Assembly: GCF_027921765.1 (NCBI RefSeq)
Contig: NZ_BSEJ01000003.1
Span: 124,001 to 188,000, forward strand
Origin: Microbacterium barkeri
GTDB taxonomy: Bacteria > Actinomycetota > Actinomycetes > Actinomycetales > Microbacteriaceae
Direction: 5' to 3'
Length of the DNA stretch: 64,000 bases
The notes beneath the pieces were generated by a model. The model made no database searches. It had not been told where the DNA came from and saw only the letters and a list, made by a program, of their open reading frames with translations. Shown here one piece after another: positions 53,262 through 62,510 of this stretch. A program made the translations under genes and the position numbers. Positions within the stretch are counted from its first letter, which is position 1. Every line of letters begins with the position of its first letter.

Positions 53262-54731
53262 TCAGAACCGGGACGAGCTGCCGGAGCCTGAGAAGCTCCC
53301 GCCGCTCGAGCCGTACCCGGTCGTGCTGCCTCCGCTCGAGAACGAGGACGACGACGCGGCGCTGCGGTCGCTCTCGACCTGCGTGACGCCGGCCGAGTAG
53401 CCGGCGCTGAAGGCCACGGGGCTCCAGTACTGCCCCGGCGTCGACACCGTGTCGAGGATCGAGCCCGTGCGGGCGCGGTTCGTCTGGCGCTCGCGCTCGA
53501 GCTCGGCCTCCATCGCCTCGCGCTCGGAGTCGGCCTGCGCGAACGCCGCGATGAGGGCGCGCGAGTGATCGGCGAGCAGGTCCGAGAGCCGCGCGCGCAG
53601 CGCCTCCAGCGCCGCGAGCGCATCGCCCGGTTCGAGGGAGCCTGCGCGCAGTCCGGCGCCGAGCCGCTCGAGCTCGGCCTCGGCCTCCGCCCGGAAGGCC
53701 GTGAGCGCGTGGGCGGTCGCGAGCTCAGCCGCCGCGGGGTCCTCCACGAGCGCCGTGATCCCCGCGAGGTCCTCGCGCACCGGATCGACCTGCGCAGCCC
53801 ACGCGCGCTCCCACGTGTGCGACTTCGTGAGGAGCGCCGCGGCGTGCACGATCGCGTCGTCGACGAAGTCCATCTCGGCCGTGTCGTCGGCGAACCGGCG
53901 CGCGGCCTCCACGGCGTCGGCGCGCGAGCGCTCCTTCTTCGTGAGCGCCTCGATGCGGCGCTGCTCCTCGAGGGCACGGTGGTAGCGGGCCCAGAAGTCG
54001 TGGAAGCGCTGGTCGAGCCGCTGCGCGTACGGCGAGTCCGACGGCAGCGTGCGCGCCGCGAGCTCGGTCGTGTCGAGGTCCATCGTCACGCGGGTGAGAT
54101 GCTCGCCGCCGCGCGTGAGCGCCGCCGCGACCTTCTCACGGCGGCTCGCGCGGACGCCGAGGGCGATGAGCCACGCGCCCACAGCCGCGCCCCCGCCCAC
54201 CCAGCCTGTGACGATGACGGCGGGCGAGGCGTACCAGGGGCGCTCGATGATCCCTGCGGCGGCCTCGACGCCGTCGATCACCCCGCCCGTCCAGTCGCCC
54301 GCGCGGAACGCGTCCTTCGTCGCGTCCTGGATGGCCGCCTGGTCGTCGAGCGACACGGCGCGGTCCTCGCCGAAGTACGTCCCGACCTGTCGGCCCTCGG
54401 GGTCCAGAGCGAGGAGGAACAGCCCGTCGGCCCACTTCTGGCCGTCGTCGGTGATCCACTCGGGATGGGTCTCGCGCGCGTACGCGAGGACGCGCTCGTT
54501 CATCTCATCGGAGGCCTCGCCCTCGTAGGTGTAGATCGCGACGGTGGTGGGCGCGTAGAAGTCGATCTCGTCGAGCGCGTCCTCGAGCTGCGGCAGGTAG
54601 AGGCGGCCGGCGGTGTCCTCGACGACGAGGTCGCCGTCATCGACCGAGACGGCCTGCGCGGCGGTCGCGCCGCCGAGCGCGGTCAGGGCGAGGATGGCGG
54701 TCGCGACCGCCGCGCGCATCCATCGGGACAT
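53262..54731 (-). CDS. Membrane-anchored TPM-like protein with Ser/Gly-rich tail (DUF5129-like)
   Basis: The 489-residue protein has a signal peptide (RAAVATAILALTALGGATAA), an extracytoplasmic TPM-like domain (DTAGRLYLPQLEDALDEIDF, ADGLFLLALDPEGRQVGTYF), a membrane span near residue 175 (VIVTGWVGGGAAVGAWLIAL), a long helical cytoplasmic region rich in Glu and Arg, and a low-complexity end of Ser, Gly and Phe. TPM domains occur in photosystem repair and phosphatase-like proteins; a specific role here is unknown. A GGAGG site lies four bases before the ATG at 54731. Confidence 0.75.
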   Translation of the reverse strand: MSRWMRAAVATAILALTALGGATAAQAVSVDDGDLVVEDTAGRLYLPQLEDALDEIDFYAPTTVAIYTYEGEASDEMNERVLAYARETHPEWITDDGQKWADGLFLLALDPEGRQVGTYFGEDRAVSLDDQAAIQDATKDAFRAGDWTGGVIDGVEAAAGIIERPWYASPAVIVTGWVGGGAAVGAWLIALGVRASRREKVAAALTRGGEHLTRVTMDLDTTELAARTLPSDSPYAQRLDQRFHDFWARYHRALEEQRRIEALTKKERSRADAVEAARRFADDTAEMDFVDDAIVHAAALLTKSHTWERAWAAQVDPVREDLAGITALVEDPAAAELATAHALTAFRAEAEAELERLGAGLRAGSLEPGDALAALEALRARLSDLLADHSRALIAAFAQADSEREAMEAELERERQTNRARTGSILDTVSTPGQYWSPVAFSAGYSAGVTQVESDRSAASSSSFSSGGSTTGYGSSGGSFSGSGSSSRF

Positions 54732-54805
54732 GGGACCTCCCCGGTCGTCGTCGTGACCACCCTAGGCGCGCGCCCCGGCCGCGCGGATCCGCCGCACGAC
54801 GGAGG

Positions 54806-55558
54806 TCAGCACCCCTGCGCGAGATCCTCCGGGGCCGTCACCGCGACGTCCTCGCCCCATCCCGCGAACGAGAAGCGGCCGTCGCCGGAGCCGTCTCCCG
54901 CGAGGAACTCGAGAGGGAGCGGCGCGCCCACGGCCGCGACGGTCAGGTGCCCGGTCGGGCTCTCGCTGCCGCCCATCACGAGCTCGGCCGTCTCGGCGTC
55001 GGCCGCGGGCGGCATGACGGCGACCTCCTCGGCGCTGCGCAGGAGCTGCTCGACGAGCAGCGACGGATCCAGCAGCGGCTGCCAGTCGTCGAGCGCGCTC
55101 GCGGAGGCGAGGCACACGAAGCCGTCCCGCGCCGCCGCGAGCCCGCTCCGCTGCGCGAACGCGTCGTTGCCGCGGACGTACGCGGCGCCCTCGGCGACGA
55201 CGACGTCGAGCGCGAGGTCGCCGGCCGCGAGACTCGCCTCGTACGACTCGGGGTCGCCCGCGAACGTCACCGACACCGTGCGCCCGGGCGAGGGCGGCGT
55301 CTCGGGATCGTCGTGCACGACGAGCTCGGTGTACGACCCCTCGTAGCGCACGTCGCCCGCGGCGCGCACCGCCTCCGCGATCTCCGCGATCGCCTGCTCT
55401 CCGGGGATGAGCCAGAGTCCGTTCCCCGGGTGCGCGGGGTCGTAGGCGCCGAGGTCCACGCCCTCGAGCGGCTCCGCCTCGACCCCCGCGGCGCCCGAGC
55501 ATCCGGCGAGCGCGAGCGCAGTCGCCGTGAGCACGAGGGCGGCGGAGGGCCGTCTCAT
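54806..55558 (-). CDS. Lipoprotein of unknown function
   Basis: The 250-residue product has a lipoprotein signal with lipobox LALAGC near residue 20, so the mature protein is anchored to the outer face of the membrane. The rest contains VRAAGDVRYEGSYTELV and DLALDVVVAEGAAYVRGNDA but no catalytic motif; LppX/LprG-like folds are a possibility that I cannot support. Its start overlaps the stop of the upstream membrane-protein gene by four bases. The ATG at 55558 is chosen so that the signal peptide begins MRRPSAAL. Confidence 0.7.
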   Translation of the reverse strand: MRRPSAALVLTATALALAGCSGAAGVEAEPLEGVDLGAYDPAHPGNGLWLIPGEQAIAEIAEAVRAAGDVRYEGSYTELVVHDDPETPPSPGRTVSVTFAGDPESYEASLAAGDLALDVVVAEGAAYVRGNDAFAQRSGLAAARDGFVCLASASALDDWQPLLDPSLLVEQLLRSAEEVAVMPPAADAETAELVMGGSESPTGHLTVAAVGAPLPLEFLAGDGSGDGRFSFAGWGEDVAVTAPEDLAQGC

Positions 55559-56103
55559 CGCTTCGCCTGCGCCACGCACACGCTCTGCGCGCCCTCACGG
55601 GCGAGGGCCGCCGCGTCGAGCGCGACGGGCTGGTCGGCGAAGGCCGCTGCGCGCACGACGAAGCACGTGTCGCTCTCGAACGCGCCCGTCGACTGCGGCA
55701 GCCAGACCTCGGTGCTCTCGATCACGAACTGGCTGAGGTCGGTCGCCGTGCCGTCGCCGTGCACGGCGTAGACCGAGTACGCCGCGTCGGGGCCCTCCCA
55801 GTCGAGGTGGGCGTTGCCATCCTGCACGGTGAGCGCGATGTCCGAGACGACGACGTCGCTCGAGAGCATCGCGCTGACGACCATCCACGCGGCCATCCCG
55901 AGCATCGCGAGGATCGTGAGGATGGCCGAGACGAGGAAAGCGGGGTGCCGCCACCACCGCTTGGGGCGCTGCTGGCGCGCGGTCAGCTCGGGGAGCGGCC
56001 ATCCGCCGCGTCCGAGAGGCGGCTTCGGGCCGTCGGCGCGCAGGCGGGTCTGCCCGGCGTCGGTTCCGATCGCGGGCGGCGGGGCTGCGGATGGCGCGTT
56101 CAT
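55555..56103 (-). CDS. Single-span membrane protein with extracytoplasmic domain, unknown function
   Basis: The 182-residue protein has a proline-rich cytoplasmic N-terminus (about 50 residues), a membrane helix (AFLVSAILTILAMLGMAAWM) and an outer domain with a beta-rich pattern (VVSDIALTVQDGNAHLDWEG, AYSVYAVHGDGTATDL) and two cysteines that could form a disulfide. The outer part resembles fibronectin-like modules. It is cotranscribed with the lipoprotein gene and divergent from the T7SS-like operon, suggesting an envelope function; this is inference. Confidence 0.65.
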   Translation of the reverse strand: MNAPSAAPPPAIGTDAGQTRLRADGPKPPLGRGGWPLPELTARQQRPKRWWRHPAFLVSAILTILAMLGMAAWMVVSAMLSSDVVVSDIALTVQDGNAHLDWEGPDAAYSVYAVHGDGTATDLSQFVIESTEVWLPQSTGAFESDTCFVVRAAAFADQPVALDAAALAREGAQSVCVAQAKR

Positions 56104-56238
56104 GGGATCCCGTCGATTCTCGCGCACGACCGGATGGGCGGAGGTGGGGAGTACTGCCCCCAACGACACCGGGCAGCCCGACCTAGCATGGGAAGCCGCC
56201 GCGTCCGCGCGCGGCGAGGCGACGGAGAGGAGCGACGC

Positions 56239-57408
56239 ATGCGCCGCAGCCTCGCCGTCCTCGCCCTCGCCGCGGCCTCTGCCGCGAGCCTCGTCGCGCC
56301 GGCCGCCGCCTACAGCGGGCCGAACGCGATCGCCATCCCGTATCTCGATGAGAAGGCGGTGAACACGCCGGAGGGCTGGACCGTGACGGACTGCGCGCCC
56401 GTGCTGGCCGCGTCCGACCTCGTCGTCGCGTGCGCGGCGGACGGGTTCCTCCTGCGCGCGGAGGAGTACGACCCCGACTACGGCAGCGACATCGTGCCGG
56501 TGCCCATGACGAACGGGCGCACGACGACGACCATGGAGTACGTCGTGTCTCTCGAGGCGCCCGAGGCTCCGTCGGTCCCGTCGGCCGCCTACCCGCATCC
56601 GGTCGCGGCCGGCGGCACCCTGCTCCTCCCCGTGAGCGACCTCGGGGCGACGTGCCTCGTCTGCGGGGGAGGCGGTCGCCTGGAGGTCTTCTCCGTCTCG
56701 CCGTCCGATGTCGCCGAGGTCACGGCCACGGAGACGCACCTCGTGATCCGCCCGAAGGCCTCGTTCGACGGCCCGCTCGAGGTCACGGTGCGGATGGCCG
56801 ACCAGTACGGCACCTGGTCGGAGCCCGCGACCATCACGGTGCCGGTGTACCGCGCCGAGCGGCCGCCCGTGGCGCAGTCCGTGCATGCGCCGCTCACGCC
56901 CGGGGAGGTCTCCGAGTTCGATCTCGCGGGGCTCGTGGCGACCGACCCCGGTGCACGTCTGTCTCTCGTCTCGTGCGGCGACGCCGTGCACGGGACGGTG
57001 GTGTGCGGCGCCGACGGCATCGCGCGCTATCTGCCCCGCGACGGCGCGCGCGCCGATCAGTTCAGCTTCCACATCGCGCAGGGCGGCGCGCAGGCGACCG
57101 GCTCCGTGACGCTCTCGCTCCCCGACGGCGACCTGCCCACGGAGGGCCTCGTGTCCGCCCAGCCGGTCGAGCCCGCCGAGCGGGTGCCGCGCGCCGAGCT
57201 CGAGGCCGCGCAGCAGGCGCAGCGCGACAAGGAGGTCGAGGCCGCGGAGGCGCGCGGCGAGGAGCCGCCGGCAGAGGACGAGGACGTCGAGCTCGTCGGC
57301 CTGCGCGTGCCCCTGCGTCTCGCGCCGGCGACGCCCGTGGAATCGGAGCGCTCGGCGGGCGTCTTCCGACCGCTCGGCGCGCTGCTCGACCGGGTGGGCG
57401 CCCGATGA
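56239..57408 (+). CDS. Secreted protein with Ig-like repeats, first gene of the T7SS-like operon
   Basis: The 389-residue product has a signal peptide (SLAVLALAAASAASLVAPAA) and then two or three beta-sandwich modules of about 95 residues (for instance AAYPHPVAAGGTLLLPVSDL and GEVSEFDLAGLVATDPGARL, followed by YLPRDGARADQFSFHIAQGG). Four cysteines are spread through the modules. A charged segment near residue 310 (AQQAQRDKEVEAAEARGEEP) precedes the C-terminus; there is no clear membrane anchor. An AGAGGAG site precedes the ATG. It is coupled to the EccC-like gene, so it may be a surface part of that system. Confidence 0.7.
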   Translation: MRRSLAVLALAAASAASLVAPAAAYSGPNAIAIPYLDEKAVNTPEGWTVTDCAPVLAASDLVVACAADGFLLRAEEYDPDYGSDIVPVPMTNGRTTTTMEYVVSLEAPEAPSVPSAAYPHPVAAGGTLLLPVSDLGATCLVCGGGGRLEVFSVSPSDVAEVTATETHLVIRPKASFDGPLEVTVRMADQYGTWSEPATITVPVYRAERPPVAQSVHAPLTPGEVSEFDLAGLVATDPGARLSLVSCGDAVHGTVVCGADGIARYLPRDGARADQFSFHIAQGGAQATGSVTLSLPDGDLPTEGLVSAQPVEPAERVPRAELEAAQQAQRDKEVEAAEARGEEPPAEDEDVELVGLRVPLRLAPATPVESERSAGVFRPLGALLDRVGAR

Positions 57409-57449
57409 CCCCGAAGACCCCGAACGACCGAGAGGACGCGAGCCGATGA
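57405..57449 (+). CDS. Possible 14-codon coupling minicistron
   Basis: An ATG at 57405 overlaps the stop of the secreted-protein gene (ATGA), encodes MTPKTPNDREDASR and ends with a TGA that overlaps the ATG of the EccC-like gene (ATGA). Two back-to-back four-base overlaps would let a ribosome pass from one large gene to the next through this short frame. The peptide itself is not expected to have a function. It may be chance. Confidence 0.25.
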   Translation: MTPKTPNDREDASR

Positions 57450-60400
57450 GCGTGCGCCTGACCCTGCAGACGACGCCCGCGCAGGCCGATTCCTGGCTGC
57501 TCGACGTCGACGAGGCGACGACGGTCGGCGAGGTCGCCGAGTCGCTCGGCGTGAGCCCGCAGCTGCTCGCGGGCGGCGCAGACCCGGCGACGCCGCTCGC
57601 CGGGGCCGGTCTGCTCTCCGGCGCGGTCATCCCCGACCGGGCTGCGCCCGAGCCCGACCCGCGCACCGTGCGCCTGGAGATCGTCGGCGGCCCGTTCGCG
57701 GGCCAGATCGTCCCCGTCGAGCGCGGGCAGGCGCTCACCGTCGGCTCGGGCGAGGGCGACGACGTGCGCGTCGCCGACCCGGCGATCGCACCCGCCCATC
57801 TGACGATCCAGATCGCCCTCGGCGGGCCATCCGACCCCCTTCTCGCGACGATCACCCCGGCCGCCGGGGCGAACACGCTCGTCAACGATGTCGCGATCAC
57901 CGCGCCCGAGCGCATCGTGCCGGCCGACCTCGTCCAGATCGGCAGCCTCGTGCTCCGCATCGGCATGGCGCCGCACGCCGACGCCGACCTCACCGACACG
58001 ATCGGGGGCCGGGGATTCAACCGCCCGTCGCGCGTCCCCGCGCGCGCGGTGCAGCCGTCCATCCAGCTCCCGGGCGACAAGCCGGACGACCCCGATCAGT
58101 CGCCTCTGCCGTGGCTGTCGGCCGTCATCCCCGTCGTGCTCGGCGTGACCATGGCCATCCTCTTCCAGCGGCCCGTCATGCTGCTCATGGCCGCGGCGAG
58201 CCCGATCATGGTGATCGGCTCGTTCCTCACGCAGCGCAAGCTCGCCCAGAAGAAGGGACTGAAGACCGAGCAGCAGTGGATCGACGAGGTCCGCGTCGCG
58301 GGCGAGCGCATCCGCGATCTCGTCAAGCGCCAGCGCCTGGCCGCCTGGTACCGGCTGCCCGATCCCGTGGTCGTGCGCGACATCGTCCTGCGCCCGCTCT
58401 CGCGTCTGTGGGAGCGGCGCAAGGCCGACGACGACGCCATGGCGCTGCGCGTGGGCGTGACCGAGATCGACCTCGACGTGCGCTTCGAGGGCGGCGGCCG
58501 CGACCGCGGCGCCGAGCAGCGCGTCGGCGTCGGGCCCGCGCCCGTGGCCGTCGACTGCCGCGCGGGCGTCGTGGGCGTGGCGGGGCCGGCCGACGCCGTG
58601 CGGTCGCTCGCGCGCTCGATGGTGCTGTCGTTCGCGGCGCTGCGCAGCCCCCGCGACGCCGAGGTCATCGTGCTGTGCGACGACGGCGCGGAGGCCGAGT
58701 GGGGGTGGACGAGCTGGCTCCCGCACGCGCACACCGCCGAGCACGTGCCCGCCCTCATCGGCAACGACGACGACACGCGCCGCGAGCGGCTGCGGGAGAT
58801 CGCCGTCGCCCTCGACGTGCGCATGCGGATGGCCGGCCAGCGCGGCTACGAGGCGCCCACCGACGTGCTCGTCGTCGTCGACGGGGCGCGCCGCTTCCGC
58901 ATGCTGCCCGGCATGGTGCCGCTGCTCGAGCACGGAGCGCAGCACGGCATCCACGTCCTCGCGCTCGACAGCGACCGATCGCGCCTGCCCGAGGAGGCGA
59001 CGAGCGTCGTGGTCGTCGACCCGTCGGATCCGTCGATGGCGTCGCTCGAGCGGCCGGGCGGCTACTTCCCGTCGGTGCTGCTCGACGGCGTCTCGGTGCC
59101 GCAGTGCGAGCGGATGGCCAGAGCGCTGTGCTCGCTCGAGCACGTCTCGGGGGTGGGCGACGAGGCGATGCTGCCGACGAGCGTGCGGATGGTCGACCTC
59201 CTCGGGATCGACCTCGAGGATCCGTCGCCGCTCGTGCGCCGCTGGAACGCGCAGCCGCGCAACACCTACGTCGTGGTCGGCGCGAACGCCGACGGGGAGT
59301 TCGCCCTCGACATCTCGCGCGACGGCCCGCACGCCCTCGTGGCGGGAACGACCGGATCGGGCAAGTCGGAGTTCCTGCAGGCGCTCGTCGTGGGCCTCGC
59401 GATGGCCAACCGGCCGGACGCGCTCAACTTCGTGCTCATCGACTACAAGGGCGGGTCGGCGTTCGCCGACTGCGAGCGCCTGCCGCACACCGTCGGCATG
59501 GTCACGAACCTCGACGCGCGCGAGACCGAGCGCGCGCTCGCGTCGCTCGACGCCGAGCTCAAGCGGCGCGAGCAGGTGCTCCGCGAGATGGGCGCGAAGG
59601 ACGTGGACGCCGCGTGGGCGAAGGATGCCGAGACGGCAGCCCGGCGCGGCCTCGCGCGCCTCATGCTCGTGATCGACGAGTTCGCCGAGCTCCGCACCGA
59701 GCTGCCGGAGTTCATCGACGGCCTCGTGCGGATCGCCCGCGTCGGCCGCTCGCTCGGCGTCAACCTCGTGCTGGCGACCCAGCGGCCATCCGGCGTCGTC
59801 ACGCCCGAGATGCAGTCGAACATCAACCTCCGCGTCGCCCTGCGCGTGACCGATCGCAACGACTCGTCCGACGTGCTCGGCTCGGGCGAGGCCGCGCTCA
59901 TCAGCCCGTCGACCCCCGGGCGCGGCTTCGTGCGCCTGGGGCCGTCGGCGGCGCCGATGGGCTTCCAGACGGCGCGCGTCGCGGGCATCCGCCCCGGCGC
60001 CGTGCGCGCGACGAAGGTGCTGCCGCCCAAGGCGCCGATCACGTGGGATGCGCTCGGCTTCCCCGTGAAGTACCCGCCCGCTGCCGCGCACGCCGAGAAC
60101 CACGACCACGACGACACGGATCTGCGCGCGCTCGTGAACCTCATCACGGCCGCGTCGGACCAGCTCGGCATCGCGAAGAATCCGAGCCCGTGGCTCGTCC
60201 CGCTGCCGGTGACGCTTCCGGTCGAGCGGTTCGAGGGGGAGGCGCTGCGGGAGACCGAGATCGTCCTCGGCCTGGAGGACGTGCCGAAGGCGCAGGCGCA
60301 GCGCACGCTCACGTGGGACATCGCGACCGGCTCGCACCTGCTCTTCGCGGGCGGGGCCCTGTCGGGTCGCACGACGGCGCTGCGCACGGTGCTCGCGCAG

Positions 60401-61750
60401 GTGGTCGAGCGGGTCGACCCGGGCGACGTGCACCTCTACATCGCCGACTTCGGCAACGGCGCCCTCCTGCCGCTCGCGGACGCCCCGCACTGCGGCGCGG
60501 TCGTCACCCAGCTCGACAGCGACCGGCTGCCGCGCCTCATGCAGCGCCTCCTCGAGGACCTCCAGCGCCGCCAGACGGTGCTCTCCAGCGCGGGCGTCGG
60601 GCACATCTCCGAGCAGCGGCGGAACGCGCCGGAGGCCGCGCTGCCCTTCGCGATCGTCGCGGTCGACGGCTGGGAGCGCCTGCTCTCGTCGATGGGTCCC
60701 GACCAGCTCCTCGCCTTCCGCGAGCAGTTCATCCGACTCCTGCGAGAGGGCCCCGCCGTGGGTGTGCGCGTCGTGATGACGGGCGACCGCGGCGTCTTCG
60801 GCGACAAGGTCACGAACTTCGTCGACACGCAGTACGTGCTGCCGGTGCGCGACATCGCGGACTATCGCGCGGCGGGCATCCACGCGAAGGATGTCCCGAC
60901 CGATCTCCCGCAGGGACGCGTGCTCTTCGGCGCCGAGGCAGCGGAGGCGCAGCTGGCCGTGCTCGGGCGCGACACGAGCGGCGAGGCCCAGACGACCGCG
61001 CTGCGGCGCATCGTCGAGCGCGTGCGCGACGCGTTCGACGAGCGCGGGGGAGCGACCGGCCCCGAGCCGTTCCGCGTCGACCCGCTGCCGAAGTACATCG
61101 CGCTGTCGGCCGTGCGCGACCTCCCCGTGGCGGAGGGCGACGACCCCGATGGCATCGTCGTCGCCGTCGGCGGCGACCGACTCGCGCGCTGCACGCTCAC
61201 GTGGCCGGGCGACGGCGGCTTCGTCGTCTCGGGCACGCGGCGCTCGGGGCGCTCGTCGACGCTCGCCGTCGTCCTGCGCCAGCTCGCCGAGCGCGGCGAC
61301 CACGCGGTCGTCGTCGCGCCCCGGCCCTCGCCGCTCAGCGAGCTCGCGCGCGACATGGGTGTGCCGGTCATCGAGAACACGGCACTCACCCCGCTCGAGC
61401 TCGACGAGGTGCTCGCGCCCTTCCCCGGGGTCGTGACGTTCGTGGTCGACGACGTCGAGCAGCTCAAGAACGCCCCGCTCGACCACGCCCTCACGGGCGT
61501 GCGGCACCGTGCCGTCTTCATCGTGGCCGTCGACGCCGAGTCGACGTCGACCCTCTTCGGCGGTCCGTTCGTCGACGCCAAGCGCTCGCGGCGCGCGATC
61601 GTGCTCCGCCCGGAGGCCGCGCTGTACGGCACCCAGGCCGCGGGCGCGGCCATCCCGAAGTTCATGCTCGGGCAGGTGCCGATCGGCGGCGGGGTGCTCT
61701 CCACACCCCGCGGCTGGCTGCCCGTCCGCGTTCCCGACATCCGCCAGTGA
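57446..61750 (+). CDS. eccC: Type VII secretion-like FtsK/SpoIIIE ATPase with N-terminal FHA domain (EccC/EssC-like)
   Basis: This 1434-residue protein is the motor of a type VII-like secretion system. Order of domains: ubiquitin-like/FHA region (about residues 1-170, TVGSGEGDDVRVADPAIAPAH), two membrane helices (about 219-262), a linker, and three tandem FtsK/SpoIIIE ATPase modules. Module 1 is intact (Walker A AGTTGSGKSEF near 634, LIDYKGGSAF, Walker B LMLVIDEFAEL near 740). In modules 2 and 3 the P-loop Lys is Arg (GGALSGRTT near 969, GTRRSGRSS near 1262), so they are probably not hydrolytic. The FHA part resembles EssC of Firmicutes. No WXG100 gene is in the window. Confidence 0.9.
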   Translation: MSVRLTLQTTPAQADSWLLDVDEATTVGEVAESLGVSPQLLAGGADPATPLAGAGLLSGAVIPDRAAPEPDPRTVRLEIVGGPFAGQIVPVERGQALTVGSGEGDDVRVADPAIAPAHLTIQIALGGPSDPLLATITPAAGANTLVNDVAITAPERIVPADLVQIGSLVLRIGMAPHADADLTDTIGGRGFNRPSRVPARAVQPSIQLPGDKPDDPDQSPLPWLSAVIPVVLGVTMAILFQRPVMLLMAAASPIMVIGSFLTQRKLAQKKGLKTEQQWIDEVRVAGERIRDLVKRQRLAAWYRLPDPVVVRDIVLRPLSRLWERRKADDDAMALRVGVTEIDLDVRFEGGGRDRGAEQRVGVGPAPVAVDCRAGVVGVAGPADAVRSLARSMVLSFAALRSPRDAEVIVLCDDGAEAEWGWTSWLPHAHTAEHVPALIGNDDDTRRERLREIAVALDVRMRMAGQRGYEAPTDVLVVVDGARRFRMLPGMVPLLEHGAQHGIHVLALDSDRSRLPEEATSVVVVDPSDPSMASLERPGGYFPSVLLDGVSVPQCERMARALCSLEHVSGVGDEAMLPTSVRMVDLLGIDLEDPSPLVRRWNAQPRNTYVVVGANADGEFALDISRDGPHALVAGTTGSGKSEFLQALVVGLAMANRPDALNFVLIDYKGGSAFADCERLPHTVGMVTNLDARETERALASLDAELKRREQVLREMGAKDVDAAWAKDAETAARRGLARLMLVIDEFAELRTELPEFIDGLVRIARVGRSLGVNLVLATQRPSGVVTPEMQSNINLRVALRVTDRNDSSDVLGSGEAALISPSTPGRGFVRLGPSAAPMGFQTARVAGIRPGAVRATKVLPPKAPITWDALGFPVKYPPAAAHAENHDHDDTDLRALVNLITAASDQLGIAKNPSPWLVPLPVTLPVERFEGEALRETEIVLGLEDVPKAQAQRTLTWDIATGSHLLFAGGALSGRTTALRTVLAQVVERVDPGDVHLYIADFGNGALLPLADAPHCGAVVTQLDSDRLPRLMQRLLEDLQRRQTVLSSAGVGHISEQRRNAPEAALPFAIVAVDGWERLLSSMGPDQLLAFREQFIRLLREGPAVGVRVVMTGDRGVFGDKVTNFVDTQYVLPVRDIADYRAAGIHAKDVPTDLPQGRVLFGAEAAEAQLAVLGRDTSGEAQTTALRRIVERVRDAFDERGGATGPEPFRVDPLPKYIALSAVRDLPVAEGDDPDGIVVAVGGDRLARCTLTWPGDGGFVVSGTRRSGRSSTLAVVLRQLAERGDHAVVVAPRPSPLSELARDMGVPVIENTALTPLELDEVLAPFPGVVTFVVDDVEQLKNAPLDHALTGVRHRAVFIVAVDAESTSTLFGGPFVDAKRSRRAIVLRPEAALYGTQAAGAAIPKFMLGQVPIGGGVLSTPRGWLPVRVPDIRQ

Positions 61751-61759
61751 GGAGCTGAC

Positions 61760-62368
61760 ATGGCATCGGCACGCTGCGCGTACTGCGCTGCGACACTCGA
61801 ACCCAGCAGCATGTACTGCCTCGCCTGCGGGCAGCTCGTCCTCACCACGCGGGCCGACCGCGCCGCCGACGACGGGTGGGAGCCGACGGAGCGCTCGGCG
61901 GCGCCGGCACCCGTGCCGCCCGCGGAGCCGGCCGCGGATTCGAGGGCCGGCACCGCGCCATCCGCCCCCTCCTGGACGCCGCCCGACATCGCACCCCCCG
62001 CGACCCGTGCCGCGGCCCGGGCGCGCGAGGCCTGGGGCGAGCGGGTCCGACTCGTCTTCTCGACAGGGGAGGACGTCATCGTCTCGGGCAGCGCGGTCAT
62101 CGGGCGGCGACCCGAGCAGACCGCGGCGACCCTCGGGGCACAGGCCGTGGAGGTCGCCGACACGACCCGGTCGATGTCGCGCGTGCACCTGTACCTCGAG
62201 CTCGAGCGGGGCACCCTGCGGGCCGGCGACGCCGGTTCCGGAAACGGCTCATCGCTGCGCCGCGGCGACCGGACCATCCCGCTCCCCGTGGGCGAGGAGC
62301 GGGTCGAGGTGCGCCCGGGCGACGCCCTCCGCGTCGGCGACGTCGAGATCGCGCTGTCGCCGGCCTGA
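61760..62368 (+). CDS. Zinc-ribbon and FHA-domain protein
   Basis: The 202-residue protein has an N-terminal zinc ribbon with two CxxC pairs (CAYCAATLEP, YCLACGQLV), a Pro/Ala-rich linker of about 60 residues, and a C-terminal FHA domain (VIGRRPEQ, SMSRVHLYLELERG, DAGSGNGSSLRRG). FHA domains bind phosphothreonine, so a Ser/Thr kinase probably controls this system. GGAG precedes the ATG by six bases. It follows the EccC-like gene by nine bases and is likely a regulatory part of the secretion machine. Confidence 0.83.
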   Translation: MASARCAYCAATLEPSSMYCLACGQLVLTTRADRAADDGWEPTERSAAPAPVPPAEPAADSRAGTAPSAPSWTPPDIAPPATRAAARAREAWGERVRLVFSTGEDVIVSGSAVIGRRPEQTAATLGAQAVEVADTTRSMSRVHLYLELERGTLRAGDAGSGNGSSLRRGDRTIPLPVGEERVEVRPGDALRVGDVEIALSPA

Positions 62369-62389
62369 GCCGGAGGCGGTGCGGGTGGC

Positions 62390-62510
62390 GGCGGCTGCCG
62401 GTGGTGGGGGCGGCTGTTGGGGTCGGCGCAGGTGGTGGGGGGCGGTTGTTGGGGTCGGCGCCGGTGGTGGCGCGGCGCCGGTGGCGGGGCGGTGCGGCTG
62501 TTGGGGTCGC
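62390..62510. repeat. G-rich direct repeats downstream of the FHA gene
   Basis: Imperfect units of about 33 bases recur, built around GGCTGTTGGGGTCGGCGC and GGTGGTGG (near 62410, 62443 and 62490). The plus strand is strongly G-rich with many GGGG runs and could form G-quadruplexes. The last unit runs directly into the first 50-nt palindrome (GTTGGGGTCGC). A similar G-rich lead precedes the pyrE-side array. No gene is seen here. Confidence 0.6.

Noticed and set aside
57062-62188. Very long open frame (1708 codons) on the minus strand opposite the EccC-like gene
   Set aside because: It is the antisense shadow of a real gene with strong high-GC codon bias. Its translation is rich in Arg, His, Asp and Leu without domains, while the plus strand encodes clear FtsK motifs.
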